Assembly: GCA_029204225.1 (NCBI GenBank)
Contig: CM055099.1
Location: 42,586,597 to 42,650,596, forward strand
Direction of reading: 5' to 3'
DNA: 64,000 bases
Source of the DNA: Diphasiastrum complanatum
Taxonomy: Eukaryota > Streptophyta > Lycopodiopsida > Lycopodiales > Lycopodiaceae
Shown: positions 20,911-31,832 of the stretch, piece after piece
Layout of the letters: the number at the start of each line of letters is the position of its first letter
How positions within the stretch are numbered: the stretch's first letter is position 1
The notes under the pieces: generated by a model
What the model saw: only the letters and a program-made list of their open reading frames with translations
Told to the model about the DNA's origin: nothing
Database searches by the model: none
Program-made: the position numbers and the translations under genes

Positions 20911-23900
20911 ATGAAACCAAGGATACCTGGTATATTGATAGTGGTGCATCCAAGCACATGACTTTAAGGAAAGAGTGGTTTTCAGAACTCAAGCAAACTC
21001 ACAATGGTGATGAAGTTGGACAAGCTGATGGCAAATTGCTATCTGTTAAAGGAGTTGGAGTGGTACCAGTGAAGTTAGCCAGTGGGAAGATAAGGTAGAT
21101 AAACAATGTGCAATATGTACCTGGCTTAGCTAACAATCTACTATCTGTTGGGACGATGGCTGATCAACAACTCAAGGTTGAGTTTGACAACAACAAATGT
21201 CTTGTCAAAGACATCAAGAATCACTACAAAGTGATTGCTACAGGAGCTAGAGTCAATGGGAATCGACTCTACAAATTGAATGCGAGATCTTTTGCTCAAG
21301 CTATGGTAAGCATGGTTGATAGTCGAAGTGATCTTTGGCATCAACGATTTGGTCATATTAGTGCTCAAAGTTTACAGATTCTCAAAAGAGGTAATCTAGT
21401 TATAGTATTTCCTGATATTTCTTTTGAAGGAAAAATTTGTGAAGGTTGCATTTTGGGAAAACAATACAGAGAGAGGTTTCCCAAAAGTGGAGCAAGAAGA
21501 GCCAGTGGCATCCTAGATCTTGTCCAAGGTGATTTATGTGGACCTATGCAGATTAGATCTCTTAGTGGCTACTATTACTTTATCACCTTCATTGATGATT
21601 ATAGTAGATGCATTTGGATTTATTTCATAAGCAAGAAGTCAGATGCTTTTGCTAGGTTCAAGGAATTCTTCAAGGAATTCAAGGCATTAGTTGAAAAGCA
21701 AACAGAATGTTGCATCAAAACTTTGAGACTTGATGGAGGTGGTGAGTATTTTTTGACAGAATTTATTGATTTCTGCAAGGATGAAGGGATCAAGAGGCAG
21801 ACTACAACACCTTACTCACCATAGCAAAATGGAGTTGCAGAACGAAAGAACAGATCTATTGTTGAGATGGCCAGGGCGATGCTCAAAAGAAAGGGTCTGC
21901 CAAACACCTTTTGGGCAGAAGCTTGTAGCACAACTACGCACATCATGAATCGGTGTCCTACAAAATCCGTGGAAGGTAAGACACCTCATGAAGCTGTTAT
22001 TGGAAAGAAACCTAATATTTCTCATTTGAGAGTATTTGGTTGTAATGCTTATGCTCATATTCCTAATGAGAAACGAAGGAAATTGGATGCAAAAGCTATC
22101 AAGTGTATTTTTCTTGGATATGATGAGAAGGACAAGGCATACAGGATGTATGACACAAATGCACAGAAGCTTGTAATTTCTAGAGATGCTATGTTTGACG
22201 AGATGGGCCAAGGTGAACAATCTGAAGTAATCACTGAACCTTTTGATGAGGGAGCGAAAGTACAGGTCAAGAAGGAAGTGGATTTTGATATAGAAAATCC
22301 ATTGGACAAAGGCAAGCCTGATGCTAAAATTCCCAAGAGAGTACCTAAATGGTACTTATCAGTCACAGATGGTGCAAAGAAGGGAGATACTCCCGAATCT
22401 AGTGAGCAGGGAGAGCTTAGAATATCAAGTAGAAATCAAAAACCTCCTGCAAGATTAGAGATGAATCTAGCCCTAATGGGATCCATCTTAACGGCTCAAG
22501 AACCTAAAGCTTTCAATGAAGCAAAGGAACACAAGGAGTGGCGTGCAGCTATGGAAATAGAAATGGAGGCCATATCGAAGAACAAAATGTGGGACTTGGT
22601 TGAGCTACCTGATGGTAAGACGCCTATCACATGTAAGTGGATCTACAAGACGAAGTATGGAGCGGATGGGCAACTTAACAAGTACAAGGCACGATTAGTT
22701 GCAAGAGGTTTTGAGCAGCAGGAAGGTATAGACTTTGAGGAGACCTTCGCACATGTAGCCAAAATGGTAACTATTCATTCTATCATCGCAATTTCTGCTT
22801 TCTATGATTGGAAAATCCAGCAAATGGATGTCAAATCTACTTTTCTTAATGGAGTATTGGATGAAGAGGTATATTTAGAGCAACCTCAAGGGTTTGTTGA
22901 GCCAAGAAGAGATCATTTGGTTTGTAAACTCAACAAAGCCATATATGGATTGAAGCAAGCACCACGAGCATGGTACTCTTGCATTGATGAGCACTTCAAG
23001 CGAAGGGGGATGATAAAGAGTGATGCTGATTCTAATCTTTACATTCTAAGGCAAGATTCAGATATAGTGTTCATTGTGTTGTACGTGGATGATTTGATTA
23101 TTACATGAAGTAATGAGAGGTTAATTAATGAAATCAAATCAAATCTTTCCAATGCTTTTAACATGAGTGATTTAGGAATGATGCACTACTGTCTTGGCAT
23201 TGAAGTATGGCAAAAAGAAGACATGGTCTTTCTTACACAAAGCAAATATGCACGAGATTTGCTTTATAAGTTCAATATGCAGGATTGTAAGCCCTTGAGT
23301 ACTCCTATGGATGTCAACATGAAGCTTACTGCATATGATAAATGTGAGAAAGTGGATACTTATTTGTATAGACAGCTGGTGGGTAGTTTGATTTATTTGA
23401 CACACACACGACTTGATATTTCTTATGTTGTTGGTGTTGTTAGTCAATTTATGCAAGATCCTAGTCAAGCACATTGGAAGTCTGCTAAATGTATTCTCAG
23501 ATACATTCGAGGGACATTGAATTTTGGTTTAAAGTATGATCAACCTGAAGCGCCAATGTTGGTAGGTTATACAGATGCCAATTGGGCAGGTAATATTGAT
23601 GACAGAAGATCTACCAGTGGTCATACATTCAATTATGGTACACCTACAATTTCATGGAGCAGCAAAAAGCAACCTACAGTAGCCTTATCCTCGACGGAAG
23701 CTGAATATCGAGCACTCAACAATGCTGCACAAGAAGCGGTATGGTTAAAAAGATTGCTTGTGGATTTAGGTCAACCACAGGTGGATGCAACTACTATATC
23801 TTGCGACAATCAAAGCTGCATTCACCTTGCCAAAAATCCAGTTTTACATGCTTGAACCAAGCACATCGAAATACATTATCATTTTGTTCGAGAAAAAATT

Positions 23901-24040
23901 CTTGATGGAGCCATTGATCTTGTTTTCTGTAAATCTGAAGATCAAGTGGCAGATATTTTTACTAAGTCATTAGGTAGATGTAAATTTGAAAAGTTTCGTA
24001 CTCTACTAGGAATAGAAGAATGTAATTTTATCATTGAGGG
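20739..24040 (+). pseudogene. Copia C pol (protease, integrase, reverse transcriptase, RNase H)
   Basis: One reading frame runs from the knuckle to 24040, broken only by stops at 21096, 21822, 23106 and 23853. Aspartic protease: WYIDSGASKHMT near 20930. Integrase: HQRFGH and CEGC zinc region, then a first Asp in VQGDLCGP, a second Asp in RLDGGGEY, and QNGVAERKNR carrying the Glu right after the 21822 stop. Reverse transcriptase: CKWIYKTKYGADG, KARLVARGFEQ, QMDVKSTFLNG and the catalytic LYVDDLIIT, which is intact but followed directly by TGA. RNase H: TDANWAG, LSSTEAEY, DNQSCIHLAKNP, and DIFTKSLG at the end. The domain order is that of Ty1/copia. It encodes the replication and integration enzymes, but the stops prevent a full product. 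Confidence 0.95.
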
Positions 24041-24044
24041 AGAG

Positions 24045-24305
24045 TGTTAGAAATCAATGATAAACTTCATTGTTACACTTCTTAGGTACTGTTTATGATG
24101 CACTTTATTACTAGCTGTAACTAGTCGTTGGCTAGTCTAGTAGTCTACTCCTAGGTCTCCCTCTCTATCAGGGTTCAGGGTTTATATGTACATTTTACAT
24201 TCAGTATGTTAGTGTGATAGAGTGATATTGCGTGTTCTTCTTCCGTCTCCCTACTTGGTGATTCTTTATGATGAATGCTTGATGTTGCATTTTTTATTGT
24301 TGACA
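24045..24305 (+). repeat. 3' LTR of copia element C
   Basis: 261 bp, same ends as the 5' LTR. It is followed by the GAATC target duplication at 24306-24310. Confidence 0.95.
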
Positions 24306-24600
24306 GAATCTGAAATAAGTGGATAGATTGGTTTGTAATAGCATGAGATATAATCAAGGCTCCAATGCTCTTCCACCTCAATCATAGTCAAAAGTTATTC
24401 ATTGTGTATGATGCTTATCTCCTTTCGGTATGTGTGACCATTTATTTGGAAGTATTGCTCTGGTGGTAGCCATGTACCATCAGTTTTCTTGAATCTTTGA
24501 TAGCTAAATGTGAGACTGAGCATTGTTTTTCGATATGACAACGGAAGATCATTGATGAATTTTTTATCCTACATTCTATATCTTTACTTGTTTTACTATC

Positions 24601-25089
24601 CTAGCCTTGATCCATGAGATCTGACAAAGTCTCATGTGATAAATCCTTGCAAACAAATAAAGTTGGTGTCCTTCGAACACTTGCACTTGAGAAAAAATCA
24701 ACAAATATACGCAATAAGAGAAACCAACTTAGGTGAACAATTTTCGAATCCGTACTTATCTTCATGGCATTTCTAACATCCAAGAGTAGCTTGCATCTGA
24801 AGGATTCAGAAACAGTACTGTCAAGAGTAGGCCACTCATCACTCTAAAAATTTGGCAATGGAATTGCTTCGAGCTTGACAAAATTCCCATCCGTTTGTGG
24901 TATATATGAAGATTCATAAATATATATTGGATTTATTCCTCTGTGTTGCAGCTTTCCAACATCAGAGTGAATCACATCCAGTATTCCTGCAAGTGATTGT
25001 GATGGCTCCCATTCACTTATGTTTGATGGATATAAATATGAAAGAAGAAACACGTTGAATAATTTAAATTGTAATCTGAAGAGCTTCAA
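24601..25089 (-). other. Unidentified minus-strand open segment with one stop
   Basis: Reading from 25089 down, the frame gives ISEWEPSQSLAGILDVIHSD, then LEAIPLPNF, a TAG stop near 24846, and continues in the same frame as SDEWPTLDSTVSESFRCKL and VRNAMKISTDSKIVHLSWF. The composition is protein-like, but I do not recognise a family. A second short frame further up (around 25470 down to 25330) opens MARRPRSTIESVILYNEKDE. They may be parts of one decayed gene into which copia C inserted, since the element's target site lies just to the left. No splice structure was established. Confidence 0.25.
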
Positions 25090-25479
25090 TCAAAAAACAC
25101 CTATGATTGTAATAAAGTGCATGCCTTTTGATATACTTACAATTACATTTTTGATGATTATGAGGATTTATATCTTGCACTTTTATTTTTGAATGCATAT
25201 AAACATGTTGTACTAACACATCCGATATACAGTTACCACCGGGAGTTGTCTTAAGCTACAAAATTTTTGCTTTCCAATAATATTTGTATGTCATCTTTGC
25301 CCTTTTCTTCTATCGGAAATTGCCCTTTGATGATGGATGCAGCAACACCCATGAATTCTTCGTATATTTTGTTGGCTTCCACTTATCAACTTCATCTTTC
25401 TCATTGTAAAGAATCACAGACTCAATTGTAGATCTTGGTCTCCGTGCCATTGCTATTTTCAAAGCTTGGGCGCCAAAAA

Positions 25480-26539
25480 TGTCTTCGGTATGATACTCAA
25501 TTTAATTTTTCGTGATCACATTTAATCTCATGAGAATGCCACAGTAGTCACAGTTATTGTGCATACTATAATTCTATAATTGTAACTAGTCTAGTTAACA
25601 AATTTCATTAAACTAACCGGCATAGTTCAAATTTTACTTGAAGCATTGACGTCGGGCAAATTCAGGCAGGAAGAGCGAACCAATTCGTCCAAGCTGCCCA
25701 ACGTAAATTTCAAAGTTTGCTATGATATATTTTTATTATTTGAACTACATTACATAGATTTGAAATTTGTGCATTTTGATTGGGCCAGGTGGTGGTCGAA
25801 ACTAAAGAAAAATAATAAAAGTATCTTTACAAAGGGTCATTTTTTATTTTGGAATTCTTCTAATGCTCTAAGTTGAAAAGTCATTTTGGCCTCCAAATTG
25901 CCAAATTAAATCAGCTTAACTAGTTGACAATTTTTCACACTCCTCAAGCAAGGATGACGAATGTCTGGCTTTGATAAAAACCTCTGGTAATGTGTATGCC
26001 TACATTATAGCAATGTGCCAGGAGGGGGGTGGGAGGATGTGGGGTTCATTTTGATGCTCGAGGAATTGTTGATAGGCATCCTAGAGTTGAAGGGGTAAAA
26101 AGACAACAAGAGGTTCCAAATGCTTGATATGCACCGCTTGGGTGGGAATGGCCGATTTCAGGCCCCGTCCAAGGGCGCCTGGTACTCCTGTACAAGTAAA
26201 GGTGGTGGTGACAAAGTGCCAGAGGGGGGAACTGCATTAGTTTACAGAATGAAGAGGAAGTGGTGTGTAGGTGGCAGAGAGAAATTCCAAGGTGGAGTGA
26301 CGATCATAATTAAAAGAAAGCAAAAAACAAAGACCTGGAAGGATATGTACAAGAGGGCATTGAGTAAAAACTTCACAAAAATAAGAAAAATCATGAATAG
26401 AAAACTTTTTACAGACGATGGTAAGGGTAAAGACATTATTATAGTTTTTATCCAATATTTGGTAGGCCCTCTCCAGATTATCATTTGAGAAGGTCATGGC
26501 ACTCAAGTCAAAATGGCTGGAGAAAGATATGCCAAGCTT
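25480..26539. other. No gene recognised
   Basis: AT-rich sequence with short frames. A GGGGGGTGGGAGG purine-rich patch lies near 26020. Nothing supports a gene, RNA or transposon call. Confidence 0.3.
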
Positions 26540-26984
26540 ACGTTAGATACTTGTGTAGATAGTAGAAACTAGACAATCGACAAATTCAGGCCAGAGATGC
26601 TCTTAGACCTAGCCTAAAAATCATGCATATCACAATGCATAACACTTTGCTTAGCCTCACTTTAAGGGGTTGGAGGGCAATGCTCAATAAAAAGTTTTAA
26701 GCCAACCTCACAAAAAAAAAAAATTCATGACATTTTAATGAAGTAGTCAAAAGATTGGAATAACCTTAAATTTGAAATTTATAGCTTAAACTAGTTAGTT
26801 TTTTTCAAGCTAAACATATGGAGTTAAATTCAAGCTGTAAAATGCCAATCTCAAGACTTGGCCTGATTGAATTTGTGGGTTTTTTAAGAGCACATGATGT
26901 TATGGATATGCTAGCCAGCCTTGAGAGGACTCTCTGGCAACGATTGCTGGTCATAGCGGGTAGTCCTTAGTTTTGGCTTATTTC

Positions 26985-27125
26985 CCAACTCGACTGAGGG
27001 TGCCAACCCTCATCAGATGATACATGAGACTTAAAAATTTTCATCATCCATCGTGATTATAGATAAATGATTCTGCATCTTCGGATGAGGGTAGGGCCCT
27101 ACCTACACCCTCACTTGAGATGAGA
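26985..27125. mobile_element. Degenerate MITE related to 11487-11625
   Basis: The left end CCAACTCGACTGAGGGTG and a right end that in reverse reads CTCATCTCAAGTGAGGGTGT form imperfect inverted repeats. The interior shares CATC(A)TGAT and GGATGAGGGTAGGG-like blocks with the first element. It lies in the upstream flank of the plus-strand chitinase gene. Confidence 0.5.
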
Positions 27126-27808
27126 AATAAACTCATCTCTAGTTTTGAAGCCTTCCCAGCCTTTTAGGACAATTTTCAGTACATGAAAATGCACTTTCAT
27201 TTAAGCCTTTCCACCTGAAAGGTGGATTGCAGTTCCAACTTCCTACCAGTAGAGACAAGGTGGATTCCCTTAAAAGAATAACCGTCACAGCATAGTTCAT
27301 AAGTAAGACAACAGTCCATTTTCTTTTATACCTTTTATGAAGAAAGCATGTAGGTCCTGCCTTTCAAAGTGCAGGCCAGTGGTGGGTTTCTGATTTTGAA
27401 GAAGCTATATAATGTCTTTCTTGTCTCTCTGTTTTTGAAAACAGCAACTGCCTCATCACTGATCAGGTATTGCTTTCTGGTGATATAGCACCTATAAATC
27501 ATTGCTCTTTGCTCAGCTTAGCAAATATTGAATGAATTCCCAGAAGCAGCAGTCCTAAAGATTATAGTATATACTGTAGTAGCTATAGAGCTCATTGTAC
27601 AGCTGAATCTGTTGGTCTTGTTTAGATTATTAGCTCAGCAACATTAGAATCAATCACAATTTACCAGGAGCTGCAACAGTTGCACTAGAGTATAGTCTTC
27701 TAAACAATAGAGCTACAGAGCTAATTGCAATCTTTTTTGTGTTAATCAGTTCTGCTCTTGCTGTGTCACAGTCGTTTGCAAGGATCGAAGGAGGGAGGAC
27801 AAGGAAGC

Positions 27809-28933
27809 ATGGTGAAGAATATGAGAACTAGGAGTTTACCATGTTTTATTTTTCTGCTGATCTTGCATGCAGTGACAGTAGCTTGTGCATCCTTATCTGT
27901 CAGCCTTAAAGGTATGTGTATACTTGTCTGTCATTGAAAAGCATAAAAATCTCATAAGATGTCCAAAAGCTCTGAACAAATTTAACATTTCGAGTTTGCT
28001 TTTGCTATGGATTCAATAATTGCATCTGATGGTGTCAATCTTCTGGATGCCTCCTAAGATGGCAGTGGCTTTTCGGTAAAGAGGAGAGGCACTGGCTCAA
28101 GTAAGGTGATTATGGAGTATATTGGTGCAAGCGGTTCTTCTATCACGGTCGATCATGCCCCAATTATTGACGACAACACACGAATTTACCTGATTCTAGC
28201 CTTTGCCATCGATGCAGCACCAAATGGAAAACCGCAGAATGGCAAATTTAGCAACTATTGGGCTGATAGCATCACCCCAGAATCAATAGCACTTCTCAAA
28301 CGCAAGCATCCAAATGTGAGGGTGCTAATGAGTCTGGCAGGTGATTCATTCTACGTATCAGATCACAATATGCCTCTTATTTACTGGTCTGATCCAGCAA
28401 GTACTAGCACATGGATCAACAATGCCGTGCACTCGCTTACAGCATTAGCAAAAAAATACCACATTGATGGCGTGGACATTGACTATGAGCATTTCCGTCA
28501 AGATGGCCATAATAAATTCATATTCTGCATCGGTGAGGTTCTCAAAGAGCTCAAAAACAGAAAGGTAATCACAGTTGCCACCATGGCCCCCGCCGGCGAG
28601 TTCTTCAGCCTATATGTACAGCTTCACAATTCCTACAGAACTGTGTTTGATTACATAAATTATCAGTTCTATGCAGATGAAATGTACGACCCAAAAAAAT
28701 ATCTGCAGCAATATAGCAATGTTGTTAAGTACTTCAATGCTCCTGGTAAAGTGATGATGGCTACCCAATTGTATGGGCAAGGGCTGCATGGAACAAAATT
28801 TCTAAGTGTTGTGCAAGAGCTTCTGAAAACTGATCCTCAGTTTCCAGGAGTTATGATCTGGGATTATGATGCTTCTGCAAAAACTGGGTTCCAGACTGAG
28901 AAAGAACTGCAACATTTCTTCTCTCACTATTGA
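27809..28933 (+). CDS. GH18 chitinase, two exons (27809-27911, 28059-28933), copy 1
   Basis: The gene encodes a secreted glycoside hydrolase family 18 protein of 325 residues. Exon 1 starts at ATG 27809 and gives a basic start plus hydrophobic core (MVKNMRTRSLPCFIFLLILH) ending near VACAS, a signal peptide for secretion. The donor is AAAG|GTATGT and the acceptor CTCCTAAG|AT, a 147-bp intron in phase 1. The GH18 core follows: YIGASGSS (first barrel strand), VRVLMSLAGD, and the catalytic DxxDxDxE as DGVDIDYE at about residues 171-178 with the acid Glu present. DYINYQFYADE and GVMIWDYDAS mark the later barrel strands. It resembles plant chitinase 2/tulip bulb chitinase-type proteins, which cleave chitin. 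Length and motifs are complete, so activity is plausible. Its mirror copy lies at 46400-47534. Confidence 0.9.
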
Positions 28934-29611
28934 GAGTTAAGAAGCCTATAGCAATTAGAAGAAAGGGTTTGCAAATCTTCTGGGAAAGCATTGTTTCTAA
29001 TTTCATATAATATTGAGTAATTTGGAGCATTCAGCAAATTTAGACTAAGGGCATAGGATGCTACTTGTTATTTGTAAACACCTATATCAATCAACATCAA
29101 TGGTTATCAATCCACATCAATGCCTCCTTTGTTTTTCAATCAACATCAATGGATATCAATCCACATCAATGCCTCCTTTGTTTTAAAGTGTTTAGGCGAC
29201 TAATAATTGACAACGTTTACATTATGGGCAAGCCAAAGCCCTAGGTTCCAAAGAAAGCTCCTTACATGTCAGCAAAATGGCTCTGGTTTGAGCCTACACC
29301 TTCATGGCCACACATTAACCATCTCTAAACACAATTGCATCTTGCACTTGATGTGTTGTTCACCTCACATTAAAATCTGATGGTAGCTATGAGACATGGT
29401 ATTACTATCACATGGGTGGATGCCTTACATAGAATTGTAAATATGCCTTGGAATCTATGTCTAAAAAGGCATTAAGCTCTTATGCATCTAGAAATTCACA
29501 TTTCTTTTAAGCAATACAATGGCTATGATGGTGACAAAAGAAAAAAAAAACACATAGCTACCAATTTTTTGTTTAATCTTGTGACAAGGGCTATCTTGTA
29601 CTAGCATTTCA

Positions 29612-29877
29612 AGGAAAATAGTTTTCTTTAATCAACTTTCCTAGACATTTTTTACAATTCATAGATTATGGCACAAGATAAGGGCGTGCATTATTATAGT
29701 TATTGACCCTTAAGGGCAAGAGACACCATTCTTTGACCTTAAAAGGCAAGGCTAGTATAGTCTTCACCCCCCAAGCGCATGGACCACCAATTTTTGGCCC
29801 TTGGGCAACAACAATCTTTGGCAATGAAGGGCAAGCATTAATGGTCTTCAACCTTGGAGGGCAAGTAGAACAATTTT
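29612..29877. other. Insertion or leftover sequence with GGCAAG repeats
   Basis: This sequence is not present at the matching point of the right duplication arm. It contains loosely repeated TTGGxGGGCAAG / CCTTAAGGGCAAG units. Its last 13 bases (29865-29877) are the left target duplication of the LINE. Confidence 0.5.
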
Positions 29878-30257
29878 CGACAGGCTGCTGCTGATGCGAC
29901 GTGCTGATGCGTTTTTTGCTGGACTCTTGTGCGATTTCTTCCACTGCTGTCTTTTGTTCTTCTAGCCTTCTCTGCGGCTATGGTGAGGCTCCCTCAGCTT
30001 TGTATGGCTTAGATTGACTGCAGGCTTTCTGTTGTAGCCTCCTTCAGTCTATGTCGTGGCTTCTCCCCCTCCATAGCAGTGGTATTTAGCATGGCTTTAT
30101 TCTTCTCCTGCTCCAGCAGTGTTTTTTAACACTTCTTGCAGCCTGTCTCTGATTTTGCGCCTGCTGTTGTCTCTTTGTCAGTTTCCTTTTGAGTTCGTGC
30201 TAGTGTTGCCCTTTTCATAAGTTTGCAGATTTTGCTTGTACTTGTTCTCTTGTTTCT

Positions 30258-31725
30258 ATGGCCTCCAACAGGCCTTCCCGTGATCATTCGCTCTTTCGTC
30301 CCAAGCCAGCTCCTTTTTCGCATCTTAACAGGTTCAAGCACTCTATCCCTGCTCCGGTGGTTACTGACTCTATCCTTCCCTTTATTAGTGCACCTAATAA
30401 CATGCTTGTCCATTCAAAGGGTCTTCTTCCTATTCCTGCAGCCATCCTCCCTCCCCGCAGCTTTGCAGAAGCCCTCAAAGACTAGCCTGTCTATCCAGCT
30501 CCCCTTCCCGCTTTGGATAAATGGTCTGTGCTCAAAAAAGTTAATGTCTCTAAAGATCCTACCAAGATGTCAGACGATTCCTCCTCTCTCTTCTTTCTTC
30601 CTGACCTTGAAGCCCTCTCGGTCTCCCAATCTTCTCTTTTTGACACATCGGTGGCCTTATTCTTCGGTTCCTTCATTCCTGATCGCTTTTAAAGACTTCA
30701 TTAACCAGTTCATCATCCCTAATTTCAAGTTCTTCACCAGTTTTGAAACACTGGCTGCCAACTGTTTCTTGCTCCACTTCAGCTCCAAGTAAGGTGCCTC
30801 GGAGGTTCTCCTCGCTTCTCCCCTCCGATTTAAGAACTCCTTGGTTTTCGCTTTTAAATTCAACAATGTTTTTAACCTACTTAACGCGAAGCTCCATTAG
30901 TCTGTCGATTCACATTTCGCTTCCCTTTTTTCCGGCCAAATTTAAATGCCTCCTCTTCGGTCTTCTTTCTAATCTTGGTGAGGTTTTGGACGTTGATGAT
31001 GATTTTAATTCTCGCTTCTCTCCTCTTGTCAAAGTGTGCATCTTATGGAACCTGGCTGATGCTCTCCCCTCTCTGCTTAATATTTTCGACGGTGCTGGCT
31101 TCTATGAGCAGCCTATTCATTTCGGCCCCCTTCCGCCCTTTTGTCAATCTTGTCACAGTCTCTCTTCTTGTTGCTGCTTGGGTACTTCTAGCTCGACCCA
31201 CTCTCCTGTTTTTCAAATTGTTTGCCATAAGAAAAACAAAAAGTCTCCTTGTAAGCCTTCCCTTTCTATGGCTAATTTTTCCTCTGGCTTCGGCCTCCCA
31301 GTCCTAGATCTCGTAGTACTAGTTGGCTGGAGAGTTCCTCCAAAGAAATCTGCTCCCCTCCTAGTTCCCATATGGACAGCTTTATTAGAGACTATTGCAG
31401 ATCTATTCCTAGCGATGGTCCTCTTGTTATTAAAGCTTCTTCTTCTATCTCGGACAGTCCTTCTATGCTTCATCTAAATGGGCTTGGTCTGTTTCATTCT
31501 TCCAGATTTGGCTCTAAAAGTTCAACAAGCTCTTCTATCTCGGACAGTCCTTCTATGCTTCATTTAAAGGGGCTTGGTCTGTTTCATTCTTCCAGATTTG
31601 GCTCTAAAAGTTCAACAAGCTCTGCTAATGCCGAGAAGGATTTTTCTTCGGATCTAGGAGACAAAGAAATAGATTCTTTTGTTGTTCCCTTAACTGGTAA
31701 CTTGGCACATTCTTTCAATCTTTAA
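30258..31725 (+). pseudogene. LINE ORF1 (DUF4283-type RNA-binding protein), decayed
   Basis: The start at 30258 gives MASNRPSRDHSLFRPKPAPF and a Ser/Pro-rich leader. One in-frame stop lies at 30483-30485, and the frame continues (ALDKWSVLKKVNVSKDP). In the frame from 30743 the DUF4283-like core is recognisable (LPSDLRTPWFSLLN, LSNLGEVLDVDDDFNSRF, VKVCILWNLADALPSLLNIF), ending in FGPLPPFCQSC, a cysteine knuckle position. ORF1 proteins of plant L1 elements bind element RNA. Between about 31440 and 31620 a 90-bp unit (SISDSPSMLHL[N/K]GLGLFHSS...) is duplicated in tandem. Stops and frame changes make it non-functional. Confidence 0.75.
31438..31622. repeat. 90-bp tandem duplication in LINE ORF1
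   Basis: Two consecutive 90-bp units, each beginning CTTCTATCTCGGACAGTCC, differ at about three positions and keep the reading frame. Confidence 0.9.
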
Positions 31726-31832
31726 GAGCTTGAGATCCCTATCCCTCCTTTAGTTGAACTTGGCCACAATATGGTTCTCCCCTCCCCAGCTCCGAAGCCA
31801 TCTGTTTCTCGTTCGCTGACCACTACTCCTGT

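Larger units (their letters stand above)
18742..24305 (+). mobile_element. Complete Ty1/copia retrotransposon C, inactivated
   Basis: This is a full-length element of 5564 bp. Two 261-bp LTRs (18742-19002, 24045-24305) begin TGTTAGAAATC and end GTTGACA. They differ at about 14 positions by eye (roughly 5%), so the insertion is not recent. Target duplications GAATC lie at 18737-18741 and 24306-24310. A primer-binding site TGGTATCAGAGC (19003-19014) and a purine tract TGAGGGAGAG (about 24034-24044) are in place. The gene order gag, protease, integrase, reverse transcriptase, RNase H is that of Ty1/copia. Five in-frame stops and one frameshift disable it. Confidence 0.95.
26540..29611 (+). repeat. 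Left arm of a large inverted duplication carrying a chitinase gene
   Basis: This arm matches the reverse complement of about 45830-48260. Shared stretches include the CTAGCCTAAAAATCAT region upstream, the GAAAGGCAGG region, the whole GH18 gene with its intron, and several hundred bases downstream (for example ATCACATGGGTGGATGC). Homology resumes at 34520-35100, after the L1-type LINE and about 0.3 kb of other sequence. The left arm also holds a MITE relative not seen at the same place on the right. Proteins from the two arms are about 93% identical over the last 275 residues. Confidence 0.85.

Noticed and set aside
19963-23855. RNA editing as the rescue of the copia stop codons
   Set aside because: Stop-codon reversal by editing is known in organelles of some seed-free plants, but this is a nuclear transposon with an additional frameshift; mutation is simpler.
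27809-28933. Reading the plus-strand chitinase as an intronless gene starting near 28106
   Set aside because: That start would omit the signal peptide. The upstream exon with a clean GTATGT donor and in-phase acceptor exists in both copies at equivalent positions.
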